Assembly (NCBI RefSeq): GCF_013185195.1
Contig: NZ_JAAZWC010000003.1
Span: forward strand, 186,001 to 250,000
Length of the DNA: 64,000 bases
Source: Saccharibacillus qingshengii
Lineage (GTDB): Bacteria; Bacillota; Bacilli; Paenibacillales; Paenibacillaceae
Direction of reading: 5' to 3'
Shown: positions 1 through 10,072 of the stretch, one piece after another
Layout of the letters: each line of letters starts with the position of its first letter
Position numbering within the stretch: the first letter of the stretch is position 1
The notes under the pieces: model-generated
Databases searched by the model: none
Told to the model about the DNA's origin: nothing
What the model saw: the letters and a program-made list of their open reading frames with translations, nothing else
Made by a program: the position numbers and the translations under genes

Positions 1-133
1 CAAGTAAACGGTCCAAGAAGGCGTTATCCGGGTGCGGCCTGCCGTGTGGACGCGCGGTTTTTCTTCAATAGGAAAATAGGGATAGCGGTCAAACCAGCAC
101 GGTATGCAGAAGATGCACGGGGAGGACGCGTAA

Positions 134-1159
134 ATGATTATAGCAATAGACGCCATGGGCGGCGATCACGCGCCGGCAAGCACGGCGGCGGGAGCGCTTG
201 CCGCTGCGGCGGAGTGGAGCGACATTACGATCAAGCTTGTCGGAGACGAAGTGAAGCTCGCGCCTCTGATCGGACAAGGTCTGCCCAATCTTCAAATCGT
301 CCATGCGGAAGAAGTCATCTCGAGCGACGACGAACCGGTCAAAGCCGTTCGCCGCAAGAAAGACGCTTCGATGGTCGTGGCCGGCCGCATGGTCAAGGAA
401 GGCATCGCCGACGCGATGATCTCCGCAGGCAATACGGGAGCGCTCATGACGACGGGGCTTCTTGTCGTGGGACGCATGAACGGCGTGGAACGTCCGGCGC
501 TCGCGCCGATGATTCCGACACTCGATACGAGCGGCCGCGGCACGCTTGCCCTTGATCTTGGCGCCAATATGGATGCCAAGCCCGAACATTTGGCGCAGTA
601 CGCGCTGATGGGCAGCTTGTACCGCGAGAAGGTGCACGGTATCGAGCGTCCGCGGGTGGGCCTGCTGAACGTGGGAACGGAACCCGGCAAAGGCAACGAA
701 CTCACCAAAGCGGCATTCCCGCTTCTGTCGGATCTGCCGATCCATTTTGTAGGCAATGTCGAAGCGCGGGATATTCTGGACGGCGTTTGCGATGTGCTCG
801 TCTGCGACGGGTTCGCGGGCAACATTCTGCTCAAATCACTCGAAGGTACGGCGGGAGCCGTGTTCAAGCTGCTGAAGCAGGAACTGACTTCTTCGTTCAA
901 AGCGAAGATCGGCGCGGCGCTCGTTATGCCCCAACTGCGCGGCCTTAAATCGAAAATGGATTACAAAGAGCATGGCGGCGCTCCGCTGCTCGGCTTGAAC
1001 GGGCTTGTCATCAAAGCGCACGGTTCTTCGGATGCCGAAGCGATCAAGAACGCGGTAAGACAGGCGAGGACGGCTATCGAGCATCGCCTGGTATCAAGCA
1101 TCTCGGAAAGTATGGAACAGGCAAATCAGCAAATCAGCGGGAAGAGAGTGACGGATTAA
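134..1159 (+). CDS. plsX: Phosphate acyltransferase PlsX
   Basis: PlsX makes acyl-phosphate from acyl-ACP and orthophosphate, the first step of phospholipid synthesis in most Gram-positives. It acts as a peripheral membrane enzyme. The 341-residue product begins [14 protein letters not shown], the classic PlsX N-terminus, and carries the family's [11 protein letters not shown] and [15 protein letters not shown] blocks; the length is normal for the family. The ATG is preceded by GGGGAGG at a good distance. The stop codon shares one base with the fabH start (TAATG), so the two genes are translationally coupled. It is the first complete gene of a plsX-fabHDG-acpP-fabF cluster. In Bacillus this operon is repressed by FapR; I saw no FapR operator in the short upstream stretch present here. 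Confidence 0.97.
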   Translation: MIIAIDAMGGDHAPASTAAGALAAAAEWSDITIKLVGDEVKLAPLIGQGLPNLQIVHAEEVISSDDEPVKAVRRKKDASMVVAGRMVKEGIADAMISAGNTGALMTTGLLVVGRMNGVERPALAPMIPTLDTSGRGTLALDLGANMDAKPEHLAQYALMGSLYREKVHGIERPRVGLLNVGTEPGKGNELTKAAFPLLSDLPIHFVGNVEARDILDGVCDVLVCDGFAGNILLKSLEGTAGAVFKLLKQELTSSFKAKIGAALVMPQLRGLKSKMDYKEHGGAPLLGLNGLVIKAHGSSDAEAIKNAVRQARTAIEHRLVSSISESMEQANQQISGKRVTD

Positions 1160-2148
1160 TGAAGAACTTACGACCGGTCGGCGTGATCGGAACGGGCAAA
1201 TACGTACCGGAGCGAATTCTGGGCAACGCGGAGCTCGAACAAATGGTAGATACGAACGACGAGTGGATCGTCAGCCGCACGGGAATCCGCGAGCGCCATA
1301 TCGCGGCTCCGGAGCAGGCAACATCCGATCTGGCTTACGAAGCGGCAGTCCGTGCGCTGGAGTCGGCGGGCATGACGGCCGATCAGCTGGACCTGATCGT
1401 CGTGGCAACGGTAACTCCGGACACCTCCTTCCCTTCGACGGCCTGCATTCTGCAGGACAAGCTGGGTGCCAAAAAAGCGGCCGCGTTCGACTTGGGTGCA
1501 GCCTGCTCGGGCTTTGTCTACAGTTTGGCCGCGGCAACCGGGTTTATCCAGAACGGGATGTACAATAACGCGCTCGTCATCGGTGCCGATACGCTGTCGC
1601 GCATTACCGATTACACCGACCGCAACACGTGCGTGCTGTTCGGCGACGGCGCGGGCGCCGTCATTCTGGGCGAAGTTCCGGAAGGACGGGGCTTCCAATC
1701 GTTCGACCTGGGTGCCGAAGGCGCGGGCGGAGGTCTGCTCAAGCAGGCTGCGGGCGGTTCCCGTCTGCCGGCTTCGCAGGAAACGATCGACCAGCGCCAG
1801 CATTTCATTCAAATGAACGGCCGCGACGTGTTCAAATTCGCGGTGCGCGTTATGGGTTCGGCAACCGAGGAAGTGCTGCGCAAAGCGGACATGACCAAAG
1901 ACGATATCGACCTGTTTATTCCGCACCAGGCGAACATCCGGATTATCCAATCCGCGATGCAGAGACTCGATCTGTCGGAAGACCGCGTGATGATCAACGT
2001 GGACAAGTACGCCAATACGTCGGCGGCTTCGATTCCGCTGGCACTGGTCGAAGCTTATGAACAAGGCCGGATCAAGGAAGGCGACCGGGTCGTGATGGTC
2101 GGTTTCGGCGGCGGTCTGACCTGGGGCGGAGCGGCCCTGGTCTGGTAA
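1159..2148 (+). CDS. fabH: 3-oxoacyl-ACP synthase III (FabH)
   Basis: FabH starts fatty-acid elongation by condensing an acyl-CoA primer with malonyl-ACP. The 329-residue protein has the catalytic triad in order: Cys116 in GAACSGFVYSL, His in the later PHQANIR motif, and Asn in the NTSAAS motif. The C-terminal GFGGGLTWGG block is also typical. The size matches bacterial FabH. The start overlaps the plsX stop by one base, which fits coupled expression. In Bacillales FabH usually accepts branched-chain primers; that is inferred from family knowledge, not seen directly here. Confidence 0.97.
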   Translation: MKNLRPVGVIGTGKYVPERILGNAELEQMVDTNDEWIVSRTGIRERHIAAPEQATSDLAYEAAVRALESAGMTADQLDLIVVATVTPDTSFPSTACILQDKLGAKKAAAFDLGAACSGFVYSLAAATGFIQNGMYNNALVIGADTLSRITDYTDRNTCVLFGDGAGAVILGEVPEGRGFQSFDLGAEGAGGGLLKQAAGGSRLPASQETIDQRQHFIQMNGRDVFKFAVRVMGSATEEVLRKADMTKDDIDLFIPHQANIRIIQSAMQRLDLSEDRVMINVDKYANTSAASIPLALVEAYEQGRIKEGDRVVMVGFGGGLTWGGAALVW

Positions 2149-2164
2149 GAGAGGAGCATGTACA

Positions 2165-3100
2165 ATGGGTAAAATCGCATTCGTATTTCCCGGACAGGGC
2201 GCGCAAAGCGTAGGAATGGCAAAAGATGCCTACGACGCTCTTCCGGAAGCCCGCGGACTGTTCGAGGCCGCGGACCGTACGCTCGGTTTCGAACTGACGA
2301 AGCTGGTCTTCGACGGACCGGCCGAAGAACTCAAACAGACGGCGAACACGCAGCCGGCTCTGCTGACGGCAAGTCTCGCTTTGCTTGAAGCGGTCAAAGC
2401 CAAAGGCATACGGGCCGATTACGCGGCCGGCCACAGTCTGGGCGAATACAGCGCATTGGCTGCGGCAGGCGTTCTGACGTTCGAAGACGCGGTAGCGATC
2501 GTTCGCGCCCGCGGACAGTTCATGGAAGCCGCAGTCCCAGGCGGACAAGGCGCCATGGCGGCCGTGCTCGGCGCGGACCGCGGCAAGCTTTCCGAACTGT
2601 GCGCGGAAATCTCGGCGGCGGGCACGGTTGTCGAACCGGCAAACTTGAACTGCCCCGGGCAGATCGTGGTCTCCGGATCGGCCGAAGGCGTCGAAGCGTT
2701 GAGCGCCCGGGTCAAAGAAGCCGGCGCGAAACGCGCGATCGCTCTCGAAGTCAGCGGACCGTTCCATTCGTCGCTGATGAAGGAAGCGGCCGGGCAGCTC
2801 GGCGGCAAGCTTGCGGACATCGTTTTCCATGAAGGAACGCTTCCAGTCGTCGCCAACGTCAGTGCCCGTCCGGTCGACGGAGCGGAGGCTCTGCGGCAGT
2901 CGCTTGTCAGCCAGGTATATTCTCCCGTATTGTGGGAAGACAGCGTGCAGTGGCTGATCGGCGAAGGCGTCGATACCTTTGTCGAGATCGGACCGGGCAG
3001 CGTTCTGGCCGGCCTGATCAAAAAAATCGACAAATCGGTGCGCATCTTCAGCGTGAACAGCCTCGAAAGTGCGGATGCGCTGGCCGAAGCTCTGGCATAA
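2165..3100 (+). CDS. fabD: Malonyl-CoA:ACP transacylase (FabD)
   Basis: FabD transfers the malonyl group from CoA to ACP to feed chain elongation. The 311-residue product opens with the FPGQGAQ motif. It has the nucleophile Ser91 in GHSLGEYSAL, the Gln and Arg positions expected before and after it, and the catalytic His in GPFHSSLM near residue 200. It follows fabH by 16 bp, with a GAGGAG-type ribosome site, and lies 21 bp ahead of fabG, so it is part of the same transcript. Confidence 0.97.
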   Translation: MGKIAFVFPGQGAQSVGMAKDAYDALPEARGLFEAADRTLGFELTKLVFDGPAEELKQTANTQPALLTASLALLEAVKAKGIRADYAAGHSLGEYSALAAAGVLTFEDAVAIVRARGQFMEAAVPGGQGAMAAVLGADRGKLSELCAEISAAGTVVEPANLNCPGQIVVSGSAEGVEALSARVKEAGAKRAIALEVSGPFHSSLMKEAAGQLGGKLADIVFHEGTLPVVANVSARPVDGAEALRQSLVSQVYSPVLWEDSVQWLIGEGVDTFVEIGPGSVLAGLIKKIDKSVRIFSVNSLESADALAEALA

Positions 3101-3121
3101 ACGACGAAGCAGGAGGTTAAC

Positions 3122-3871
3122 ATGCAGCAGCCAATCAAAGGACAAAACGCTCTCGTAACAGGCGCTTCGCGCGGCATCGGCCGGGCGATTGCGCTCGAAC
3201 TGGGCCGCCGCGGCGCAAACGTCGCGGTCAATTACGCCGGAAACGAAGCTTCGGCGCTCGAAGTGGTCCGCGAACTGGAAGCGCTGGGCGTCAAAGCCGC
3301 CGCTTTCAAAGCAAACGTGGGCAAAAGCGCCGAAGCGGAAGAACTGGTCAAAGCGGTATCCGCCGAATTCGGCAGTGTCGACATTTTGATCAACAATGCG
3401 GGAATCACCCGGGACAACCTGGTGATGCGCATGAAAGAAGAAGAATTCGACGACGTGATCGAAACGAATCTCAAAGGCGTATTCAACTGCATCAAAGCCG
3501 TAACCCGGCCGATGATGAAGCAGCGTTCCGGCAGAATCGTCAATATCTCGTCCGTAGTGGGCGCGATCGGCAATGCCGGCCAGGTCAACTACACGGCCGC
3601 CAAAGCGGGCGTCATCGGGATGACCAAGTCCTGCGCACGCGAATTCAGCAGCCGGGGAATCACCGTAAACTGCGTGGCTCCCGGCTTTATCGACACGGAT
3701 ATGACCGATGTATTGTCTGAAGAGATCAAACAGGGACTGCTCGCGGGAATCCCGCTGAACCGTCTCGGCCGTCCGGAGGAAGTCGCGACGGCCGTCGCTT
3801 TTCTTGTTTCGCCCGACGCCTCGTACATGACGGGACAAGTTCTCCATGTCGACGGCGGCATGTATATGTAA
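3122..3871 (+). CDS. fabG: 3-oxoacyl-ACP reductase (FabG)
   Basis: FabG is the NADPH-dependent ketoreductase of the elongation cycle, a short-chain dehydrogenase. In the 249-residue protein I see the cofactor-binding TGASRGIG motif near the N-terminus, NNAG, the catalytic Ser in NISSV, and the YTAAK (YxxxK) pair. The C-terminal [12 protein letters not shown] is the standard FabG end. The ATG follows AGGAGG by a short spacer. About 110 bp separate it from acpP, and that gap probably holds a second promoter. Confidence 0.97.
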   Translation: MQQPIKGQNALVTGASRGIGRAIALELGRRGANVAVNYAGNEASALEVVRELEALGVKAAAFKANVGKSAEAEELVKAVSAEFGSVDILINNAGITRDNLVMRMKEEEFDDVIETNLKGVFNCIKAVTRPMMKQRSGRIVNISSVVGAIGNAGQVNYTAAKAGVIGMTKSCAREFSSRGITVNCVAPGFIDTDMTDVLSEEIKQGLLAGIPLNRLGRPEEVATAVAFLVSPDASYMTGQVLHVDGGMYM

Positions 3872-3925
3872 ACCATCGCTGGCAGGGGTTGTAAACGTCT
3901 TGTTTCGGGTCCCCTGCCGCAAACA

Positions 3926-3955
3926 GTGGCATTTTGGCGGAGCTTCTCGTATAAT
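3926..3955 (+). promoter_or_regulatory. Probable sigma-A promoter for acpP
   Basis: A perfect TATAAT is at 3950-3955 and a 4/6 -35 match (GTGGCA) is at 3926-3931, with an 18-bp spacer. It lies just upstream of acpP in the only sizeable gap of the fab cluster. A separate promoter would fit the high demand for acyl carrier protein. It has not been tested, and the -35 is weak. Confidence 0.45.
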
Positions 3956-3980
3956 ACCTTTTGAAGAGGAGGTGAATCGG

Positions 3981-4214
3981 ATGTCTGATGTAATGGAGCG
4001 CGTAACGCGCATCGTCGTGGACCGCCTTGGCGCCGACGAAGCGGAAGTTACGCCAACGGCTTCTTTCAAGGAAGATCTCGGAGCGGACTCGCTCGACGTG
4101 GTTGAATTGGTAATGGAGCTGGAAGACGAGTTCGACCTGGAAATCTCTGACGAAGACGCAGAGAAAATCACGACCGTAGGTGACGTTGTAAGCTACATAC
4201 AATCGCATACCTAA
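3981..4214 (+). CDS. acpP: Acyl carrier protein
   Basis: This is the 77-residue acidic acyl carrier protein that shuttles growing fatty-acid chains as thioesters on a 4'-phosphopantetheine arm. The attachment site is Ser37 in [15 protein letters not shown]. The chosen ATG follows AGAGGAGGTG and gives the standard length; an in-frame upstream start at 3846 would lie within fabG and is rejected. It sits between fabG and fabF, as in many Firmicutes. Confidence 0.97.
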   Translation: MSDVMERVTRIVVDRLGADEAEVTPTASFKEDLGADSLDVVELVMELEDEFDLEISDEDAEKITTVGDVVSYIQSHT

Positions 4215-4335
4215 GGGCGTTTAAGAGTCCCGCTCCGCGCTTTTTCACAAAGCCGGCTCGGGACTTCTCCTTCATTATGGAACAATAAATCAGATGATCC
4301 CGGAAACGGGTTTCGCAAATATAGAGGTGACCCCT

Positions 4336-5580
4336 ATGGAACAGCAGCACAGAGTCGTCGTTACCGGTATGGGAGTCGTGACTTCCCTCGGCAAGGACGT
4401 GGAAACGTTTTGGAACAGTTTGCTCGCAGGCAAATCGGGTATCTCGAAAATCGAGAGCTTCGACGTCAGCGAGTATCCGACGCAGATTGCCGCGGAGATT
4501 CACGACTTCAATCCCGAAGATTACGTCGAACGTAAAGAAGCCCGCAAGATGGACCGCTACGTGCAGTTCGCTTATGCGGCTTCCACACAGGCGCTGCAAG
4601 ACAGCGGCCTGAAGATCGGCGATACCGTCGAAGCGGAACGGATCGGCGTTATTGTCGGTTCGGGCATCGGCGGACTTGGCACATGGGAAGACCAATTTAC
4701 AATCCTGATGCAAAAAGGTCCGAAACGGGTGAGTCCGTTCTTCATACCGATGATGATCGCGAATATGGGTTCCGGCGACGTATCGATCAAGCTGGGCGCC
4801 AAAGGACCGAACACTTCGGTCGTGACGGCCTGTGCGACCGGTACGCATTCGATCGGCGATTCGTTCAAACTGATCGCGCGCGGCGATGCCGACGCGATGA
4901 TCTGCGGCGGTGCCGAAGCGACGATCCGTCCGACCGGACTTGCCGGATTCTGCGCGATGCGCGCCATGTCGACCCGCAACGACGACCCGTCAAGAGCGAG
5001 CCGTCCGTTTGACAAAGACCGTGACGGATTCATTATGGGCGAAGGCGCCGGCGTTTTCGTATTGGAATCGTTGGAGCATGCCCAGGCACGCGGTGCGCAT
5101 ATCTATGCGGAAGTGGTTGGCTACGGACTGAGCGCGGATGCGCATCATATGACCGACCCGGATCCGGACGGCGCGGCACGCTGCATGAAGATGGCGCTCA
5201 AGAGCGCGAATCTGCAGCCGGAAGATCTGGATTACATCAACGCGCACGGCACTTCGACGCCGGCAGGCGATCTGTCGGAGACGAAGGCTGTCAAGATGGC
5301 GCTCGGCGATCACGCTTACAAAGTGGCGGTCAGTTCGACCAAATCGATGACCGGGCATCTGCTCGGCGCGGCAGGCGGTGTGGAAGCGGTGATCTGTGCG
5401 CTGTCTTTGGACAACCAGATCATGGCGCCGACCATCAATATTGAAAACCAGGACGAAGCATGCGACCTCGATTACGTGCCGAACACGGCGCGCAAAGCGG
5501 ATTTGAAGGTTGTCATGTCCAATTCGTTCGGGTTCGGAGGCCACAACGCTTCCGTTATTCTCAAAAAATTCGAAGCGTAA
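4336..5580 (+). CDS. fabF: 3-oxoacyl-ACP synthase II (FabF)
   Basis: FabF is the main chain-extending condensing enzyme. The 414-residue form starts MEQQHRVVVTGMGVVT after a GAGGTG site, which aligns with the family start. An upstream in-frame ATG at 4294 has no ribosome site and would add a non-homologous extension. The thiolase-fold catalytic residues are visible: Cys166 in TACATGTHS, His in AHGTSTPAGD, and His in KSMTGHLLGAAGG. It closes the fatty-acid cluster, and rnc follows after 12 bp. Confidence 0.97.
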   Translation: MEQQHRVVVTGMGVVTSLGKDVETFWNSLLAGKSGISKIESFDVSEYPTQIAAEIHDFNPEDYVERKEARKMDRYVQFAYAASTQALQDSGLKIGDTVEAERIGVIVGSGIGGLGTWEDQFTILMQKGPKRVSPFFIPMMIANMGSGDVSIKLGAKGPNTSVVTACATGTHSIGDSFKLIARGDADAMICGGAEATIRPTGLAGFCAMRAMSTRNDDPSRASRPFDKDRDGFIMGEGAGVFVLESLEHAQARGAHIYAEVVGYGLSADAHHMTDPDPDGAARCMKMALKSANLQPEDLDYINAHGTSTPAGDLSETKAVKMALGDHAYKVAVSSTKSMTGHLLGAAGGVEAVICALSLDNQIMAPTINIENQDEACDLDYVPNTARKADLKVVMSNSFGFGGHNASVILKKFEA

Positions 5581-5592
5581 GGAGCCGGGACG

Positions 5593-6282
5593 TTGAGCGG
5601 AGATCTGAAACAACTGCAGCAGAAACTAGGAGTCCAGTTTGCGGATAAGCCTCTGCTTAAACAAGCTTTCACGCATGCGTCGTATGTGAACGAACACCGG
5701 TTCAGTCAGCATCATGACAATGAGCGGCTCGAATTTTTGGGCGACGCGGTACTCGAGCTGACGGTATCGGAATTTCTCTACAATCGTTTCCCTGGTCGGC
5801 CCGAAGGCGAACTGACCAAGCTGCGTGCGGCGATCGTCTGTGAACCTTCGCTGGTCAAGTTCGCGGAAGCGCTGAATTTCGGCGCTTACGTGCTGCTTGG
5901 CAAGGGAGAAGAATTGACGGGCGGCCGCAGCCGTCCGGCTCTGCTCGCGGACGTGTTCGAATCGTTCGTGGGCGCGCTTTACCTCGATCAGGGCCTTGCG
6001 GAGGTTCGGGGGTTCCTCGACCGTTACGTATTCCCGCAGGTGGCCTGGGACGGCAAGCTGCAGATGAGCGATTTCAAAACAGAGCTTCAGGAACTGACCC
6101 AGCATCACAATCTCGGTGTGCTTGAATACCGGATTGTCGAAGAGCGCGGTCCGGCACACGAACGCGAGTTTGTGTCGGAAGTGTATATGGGCGAACGCAG
6201 CTTGGGCCGCGGAAACGGACGTTCCAAAAAGGAAGCCGAGCAGCAGGCCGCAGCTGCGGCGCTGGAAACGCTGAAACTGTAG
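5593..6282 (+). CDS. rnc: Ribonuclease III
   Basis: RNase III cleaves double-stranded RNA and matures rRNA. The 229-residue protein has the signature [14 protein letters not shown] (metal-binding Glu and Asp), a second acidic cluster in [16 protein letters not shown], and a C-terminal dsRNA-binding domain from about residue 155 (SDFKTELQE through [13 protein letters not shown]). A TTG start at 5593 is preceded by AAGGAG at eight bases. It is read with the fab genes and ends at a strong terminator before smc. Confidence 0.96.
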   Translation: MSGDLKQLQQKLGVQFADKPLLKQAFTHASYVNEHRFSQHHDNERLEFLGDAVLELTVSEFLYNRFPGRPEGELTKLRAAIVCEPSLVKFAEALNFGAYVLLGKGEELTGGRSRPALLADVFESFVGALYLDQGLAEVRGFLDRYVFPQVAWDGKLQMSDFKTELQELTQHHNLGVLEYRIVEERGPAHEREFVSEVYMGERSLGRGNGRSKKEAEQQAAAAALETLKL

Positions 6283-6286
6283 CTAC

Positions 6287-6363
6287 AAAAAAAGAGCAAA
6301 GAGCGGCCGCAAGCTTCACAACGGGATGTCCGAATCTGCCCGTGCCGCTTTTTGCTCTTTTTC
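6287..6363 (+). terminator. Intrinsic terminator after rnc
   Basis: AAAAAGAGCAAAGAGCGGC pairs with GCCGCTTTTTGCTCTTTTT across a long loop, and a T-rich run follows. The A-rich left arm means it could also work on the opposite strand. Confidence 0.85.
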
Positions 6364-6442
6364 GTTGTAAAAGGAAAAAGCGTTTCCCGCCGATAACAAT
6401 AGACAGACAGGATCAACAGGAAAGGGGAGGTGAGCGACGGTC

Positions 6443-9400
6443 ATGTATCTGAAACGGATCGAACTCGCCGGATTCAAATCGTTCGCCGACAAAACGGAGA
6501 TGGAATTCGTCCGCGGCATTACCGCGGTCGTCGGTCCGAACGGAAGCGGAAAAAGCAATATTTCCGATGGTATCCGCTGGGTATTGGGGGAGCAGAGCGC
6601 CAAAAGCCTGCGCGGCGGAAAGATGGAAGATATCATCTTCGCCGGCAGCGATTCGCGCAAAGCGGTGAATTACGGCGAAGTTTCGCTGACGCTGGATAAC
6701 GAAGATCAGGTACTGCCGCTGGATTTTGCCGAGGTGACGGTCACGCGGCGCGTTCACCGCAGCGGGGACAGCGAGTATTTGATCAACCGGCAGCCGTGCC
6801 GACTGAAAGACATTACGGAACTGTTTATGGATACTGGCATCGGCAAAGAAGCCTATTCGATCATCGGGCAGGGGCGAATCGAAGAGATTCTCAGCACGCG
6901 TTCCGAAGATCGTCGGGGGATTTTTGAAGAAGCGTCGGGTATCGTCAAATATAAATCGCGCAAAAAAGAAGCCAACCGCAAGCTTGCCGATACCGAGCAG
7001 AATCTGCTGCGTATCCATGACCTGGTTACCGAGCTGGAAGACCAGATCGGACCGCTCAAAGCCCAGGCGGAAAAAGCGCGGCGCTACAAAGAACTCAAGG
7101 AAGAACTTCAAGACAAAGAGATCGCTCTTTTCGTTTATCAGATCGGTGAAATCCACGAAGCCTGGACAGCCGCCTCGGAAAAATTGGCGGCTTTCGAACG
7201 TCAGCGCGAACGCCTGGCGGGAGTCGTCGACGAGCACGACCGTACACTCGACAGTGACCGTCAGGTCCTGCGCGCGGTGGAAGACGAGATTGAAGAACTT
7301 CAGAACCGACTTCTGCGCTACAGCGAGCTTTTCGAGAAATCGGAAGGTTATGCGCAGCTGCTCGAAGAACGGCGCCGCAATCTGGAACAATCCCGGGAGC
7401 AGCTGGCCGAGGCGATCGAGAATGAAGGCGAACGTTTCGACCAGCGCAAACAGGAAAGCTTGTTTGTGCAGAACAAATTGAACGCGGCCCGTTTGGAGCT
7501 GGAGCATCTCCAGACCGAACTGTCGGCCGAGCAGGCCAAACTGACAGGCGTTACCGAAGGCATCAGCCACGAACAGGAAGAATCGCTCAAAGGCGATCTG
7601 CTCGAACTCATGAACAAGATGGCGCAGACCCGCAACGAAATCCGTTATGCCGACCAGCAGAAGGAAGGCGTCATGCGCCGGATGAACCGGGTGAACGAAG
7701 AATCCGGCCGCTGGGAGACGGAGAAGAAGCGTCTGGATCAAGAACATGCCGAGCGCAAAGCCGCCCTGGACCAGGCAGCGGCCGAAATCGCGGAACTGCG
7801 ACGCTCGTACATCGAAGAAAGCGAGAAACTGCATACGCTGCAAAAAAACGCGGCGGACAGTTCTTCGTCGGCCCGCAAATGGGAGCAGAAGCGCGAAGCG
7901 CTGGTGTCCCGGCGGGATACCATGCAGGAGATGCAGGAAGATTTCGAAGGCTTTATGGTCGGGGTCAAAGAAGTGCTGAAAGCTTCGCGGGGCCGTCAGC
8001 TCGAAGGCGTGCACGGAGCGGTAGCGGAACTGATCCGCGTGCCGCAGCAGGTGGAAACGGCGATCGAAACGGCGCTTGGCGCTTCGCTGCAGCATATCGT
8101 GATGGAGAACGAAGCGCTGTCGCGCAAAGCGATCGGGTATCTGAAGCAGCGTCAGCTTGGCCGTGCGACTTTCCTGCCGCTGGACGTTATCCGGCCGCGG
8201 CATATGTCGGACAGCGACAAACGCGCCGCTGCCGGCGCGCAGGGCTTTGTCGGGATCGGAGCGGAGCTGGTCGAAGCCGACGAACGGTATGCCGGTATCG
8301 TCGGCAGCCTGCTCGGCGGTCTTGTCGTGGCCCAGACGCTTGAAGATGCCAACGGCATCGCTTCGCGTCTGAATTACCGCTACCGCGTCGTGACGCTCGA
8401 CGGCGATGTGGTCAATGCCGGCGGCTCCATGACCGGGGGCAGTCAGAACCGGCGCGGCAGCAGCCTGCTGGGACGCAAACGCGTCTTGGAACAGCTGGAG
8501 CGCGAAATTGCGGAAAGCGAACGCGAGATTGCGCGCCTTGTGCGCGAAGAACGGGAGAACGGCGCGCTGGCCGTGCAGAGCGAAGAACGCTTGTCGGCAC
8601 TGCGCGAACGCGGCGATGCCCTGCGCGCCGATCAGCAGCGTCTGGACGGCGAGCTGAAACAGACCGAGCACGGCCTGCGCCACGTGAACGAACAGTTTGC
8701 GCTGCACGGGGAAGAACGCTCGGGGTATCACGAAGAGCTGGAGAACGCCGGGCAGAGCCGTCAAAAAGCGGAGGAAAAGCTCAAAGAGCTGGAAGCCGAA
8801 GAAGCCGCGGTGCGCCAGTCGATCGCAGCCGCGGAGTTTGCGCGCAAAGCCGGCGAGTCGGCGAAGGAAGAACTTCAGGGCAAACTGACCGAACTGCGCG
8901 TCCGGGAAAGCCGGCTGATCCAGGAAACGGCTTCGCTCGAAGAAAGGCAGAGCCGTCTTGGCGAAGAAACCGGCACCTTCTCGAACCAACTGGCCGACCG
9001 ACGCAAAATGCTGCGCGCCGCGGAAGCGGAGCTGGCTGCCAACCGCCGGGACGCCGAAGAACATGTCCGCGAACTTCGGGAAGCCAAAGAGCTGAAGAGC
9101 AGCACCCAGGAACGTCTCGAAGAAAAACGGCTGGACCGCGTAGAACGCCAGCGGAAGCTGGAAGAGCGGGAGAACGAGACGCACAAACAGCGCAGCGAGC
9201 TCAAAGCCGTGGAAGAACAGATCCGGCATACCGAGATTCAGGCGGCGCGTCTGGACGTGGAGCTGGAAAACACGCTGCAGAAACTGACCGAAGACTATGC
9301 GATCGGATACGAATTGGCCAAGCAGCGCTACGAACTGCCGGAAGATCCGGAAGCGGCACGGCTCGACGTGCGTGAGATCAAACGCAAGATTACGCTGCTC

Positions 9401-10012
9401 GGCGAAGTCAGTCTGGGTTCGATCGAAGAATATGAGCGGGTCAGCGAACGCTACGAATTCCTGAGCGAGCAGAAAAACGATCTGATGGAAGCCAAAGCGC
9501 AGCTGTATCTGGTAATCCGCGAGATGGACGAAGAAATGTCCAAACGCTTCAAAACGACGTTCGATGCGATCCGGCGTCAGTTCGGTACGGTATTCTCCAA
9601 GCTGTTCGGCGGAGGCCGGGCCGATCTGGTGCTGCTTGATCCGGAACATCTGCTGGAAACAGGGATCGATATCGTCGCCCAGCCGCCGGGTAAAAAGCTG
9701 CAAAATCTGCAGCTGCTGTCCGGCGGAGAACGGGCGCTGACGGCGATGGCGCTGCTGTTTGCCATTTTGCATGTCAAACCGGTGCCGTTCTGTGTGCTGG
9801 ACGAAGTGGAAGCGGCGCTCGACGAAGCGAACGTGACGCGGTTTGCCCAGTATTTGCGCGAGTTTGCGGAGCAGACGCAGTTTATCGTCGTCACCCATCG
9901 CAAAGGTACCATGGAGGAAGCGGACGTGCTGTACGGCGTCACGATGGAAGAAGGCGGCGTATCCAAGCTAGTCTCGGTCCGTTTGGAAGACGAAGAAGTC
10001 GGCATCGCTTAG
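6443..10012 (+). CDS. smc: Chromosome segregation ATPase SMC
   Basis: SMC organises and separates the chromosome as a homodimer with ScpA and ScpB. The 1189-residue protein has the expected layout: an N-terminal ATPase half with Walker A GPNGSGKSN near residue 32, a long heptad-rich coiled coil, a hinge around residues 510-680 (GVHGAVAELI to GGSMTGGSQN), a second coiled coil, and the C-terminal ABC signature LSGGERALTAMALLFA with Walker B FCVLDEVEAALDEAN. The ATG follows AGGGGAGGTG. Its own transcription unit starts after the rnc terminator and continues into ftsY, 60 bp downstream. Confidence 0.98.
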   Translation: MYLKRIELAGFKSFADKTEMEFVRGITAVVGPNGSGKSNISDGIRWVLGEQSAKSLRGGKMEDIIFAGSDSRKAVNYGEVSLTLDNEDQVLPLDFAEVTVTRRVHRSGDSEYLINRQPCRLKDITELFMDTGIGKEAYSIIGQGRIEEILSTRSEDRRGIFEEASGIVKYKSRKKEANRKLADTEQNLLRIHDLVTELEDQIGPLKAQAEKARRYKELKEELQDKEIALFVYQIGEIHEAWTAASEKLAAFERQRERLAGVVDEHDRTLDSDRQVLRAVEDEIEELQNRLLRYSELFEKSEGYAQLLEERRRNLEQSREQLAEAIENEGERFDQRKQESLFVQNKLNAARLELEHLQTELSAEQAKLTGVTEGISHEQEESLKGDLLELMNKMAQTRNEIRYADQQKEGVMRRMNRVNEESGRWETEKKRLDQEHAERKAALDQAAAEIAELRRSYIEESEKLHTLQKNAADSSSSARKWEQKREALVSRRDTMQEMQEDFEGFMVGVKEVLKASRGRQLEGVHGAVAELIRVPQQVETAIETALGASLQHIVMENEALSRKAIGYLKQRQLGRATFLPLDVIRPRHMSDSDKRAAAGAQGFVGIGAELVEADERYAGIVGSLLGGLVVAQTLEDANGIASRLNYRYRVVTLDGDVVNAGGSMTGGSQNRRGSSLLGRKRVLEQLEREIAESEREIARLVREERENGALAVQSEERLSALRERGDALRADQQRLDGELKQTEHGLRHVNEQFALHGEERSGYHEELENAGQSRQKAEEKLKELEAEEAAVRQSIAAAEFARKAGESAKEELQGKLTELRVRESRLIQETASLEERQSRLGEETGTFSNQLADRRKMLRAAEAELAANRRDAEEHVRELREAKELKSSTQERLEEKRLDRVERQRKLEERENETHKQRSELKAVEEQIRHTEIQAARLDVELENTLQKLTEDYAIGYELAKQRYELPEDPEAARLDVREIKRKITLLGEVSLGSIEEYERVSERYEFLSEQKNDLMEAKAQLYLVIREMDEEMSKRFKTTFDAIRRQFGTVFSKLFGGGRADLVLLDPEHLLETGIDIVAQPPGKKLQNLQLLSGGERALTAMALLFAILHVKPVPFCVLDEVEAALDEANVTRFAQYLREFAEQTQFIVVTHRKGTMEEADVLYGVTMEEGGVSKLVSVRLEDEEVGIA

Positions 10013-10072
10013 AGCGGTGCCGTTTGCGGCAAAGACGATAAGGGGATATCCCGCGACTGGAGGCAATCAAGC

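Noticed and set aside
1-133. Possible 3' end of fapR before plsX
   Set aside because: In Bacillales fapR often precedes plsX, but no frame here gives a tail I can recognise. Stops occur at 5-7 and 69-71, and the part before the window would be needed.
4215-4335. Terminator between acpP and fabF
   Set aside because: The arms (AGTCCCG and CGGGACT) are short with a long loop, and no T-tract follows. The gap also lacks a convincing promoter.
6368-6396. Sigma-D-like TAAA...GCCGATAA upstream of smc
   Set aside because: The boxes match well (11/12) but the spacer is 17 bp instead of about 15, and motility control of smc is not expected.
6413-9898. Very long open frame antisense to smc (over 1100 codons, minus strand)
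   Set aside because: It mirrors the codon bias of smc, has Phe/Arg/His-rich non-protein-like composition, no ribosome site, and no family resemblance. Similar shadows lie opposite topA and cheA.
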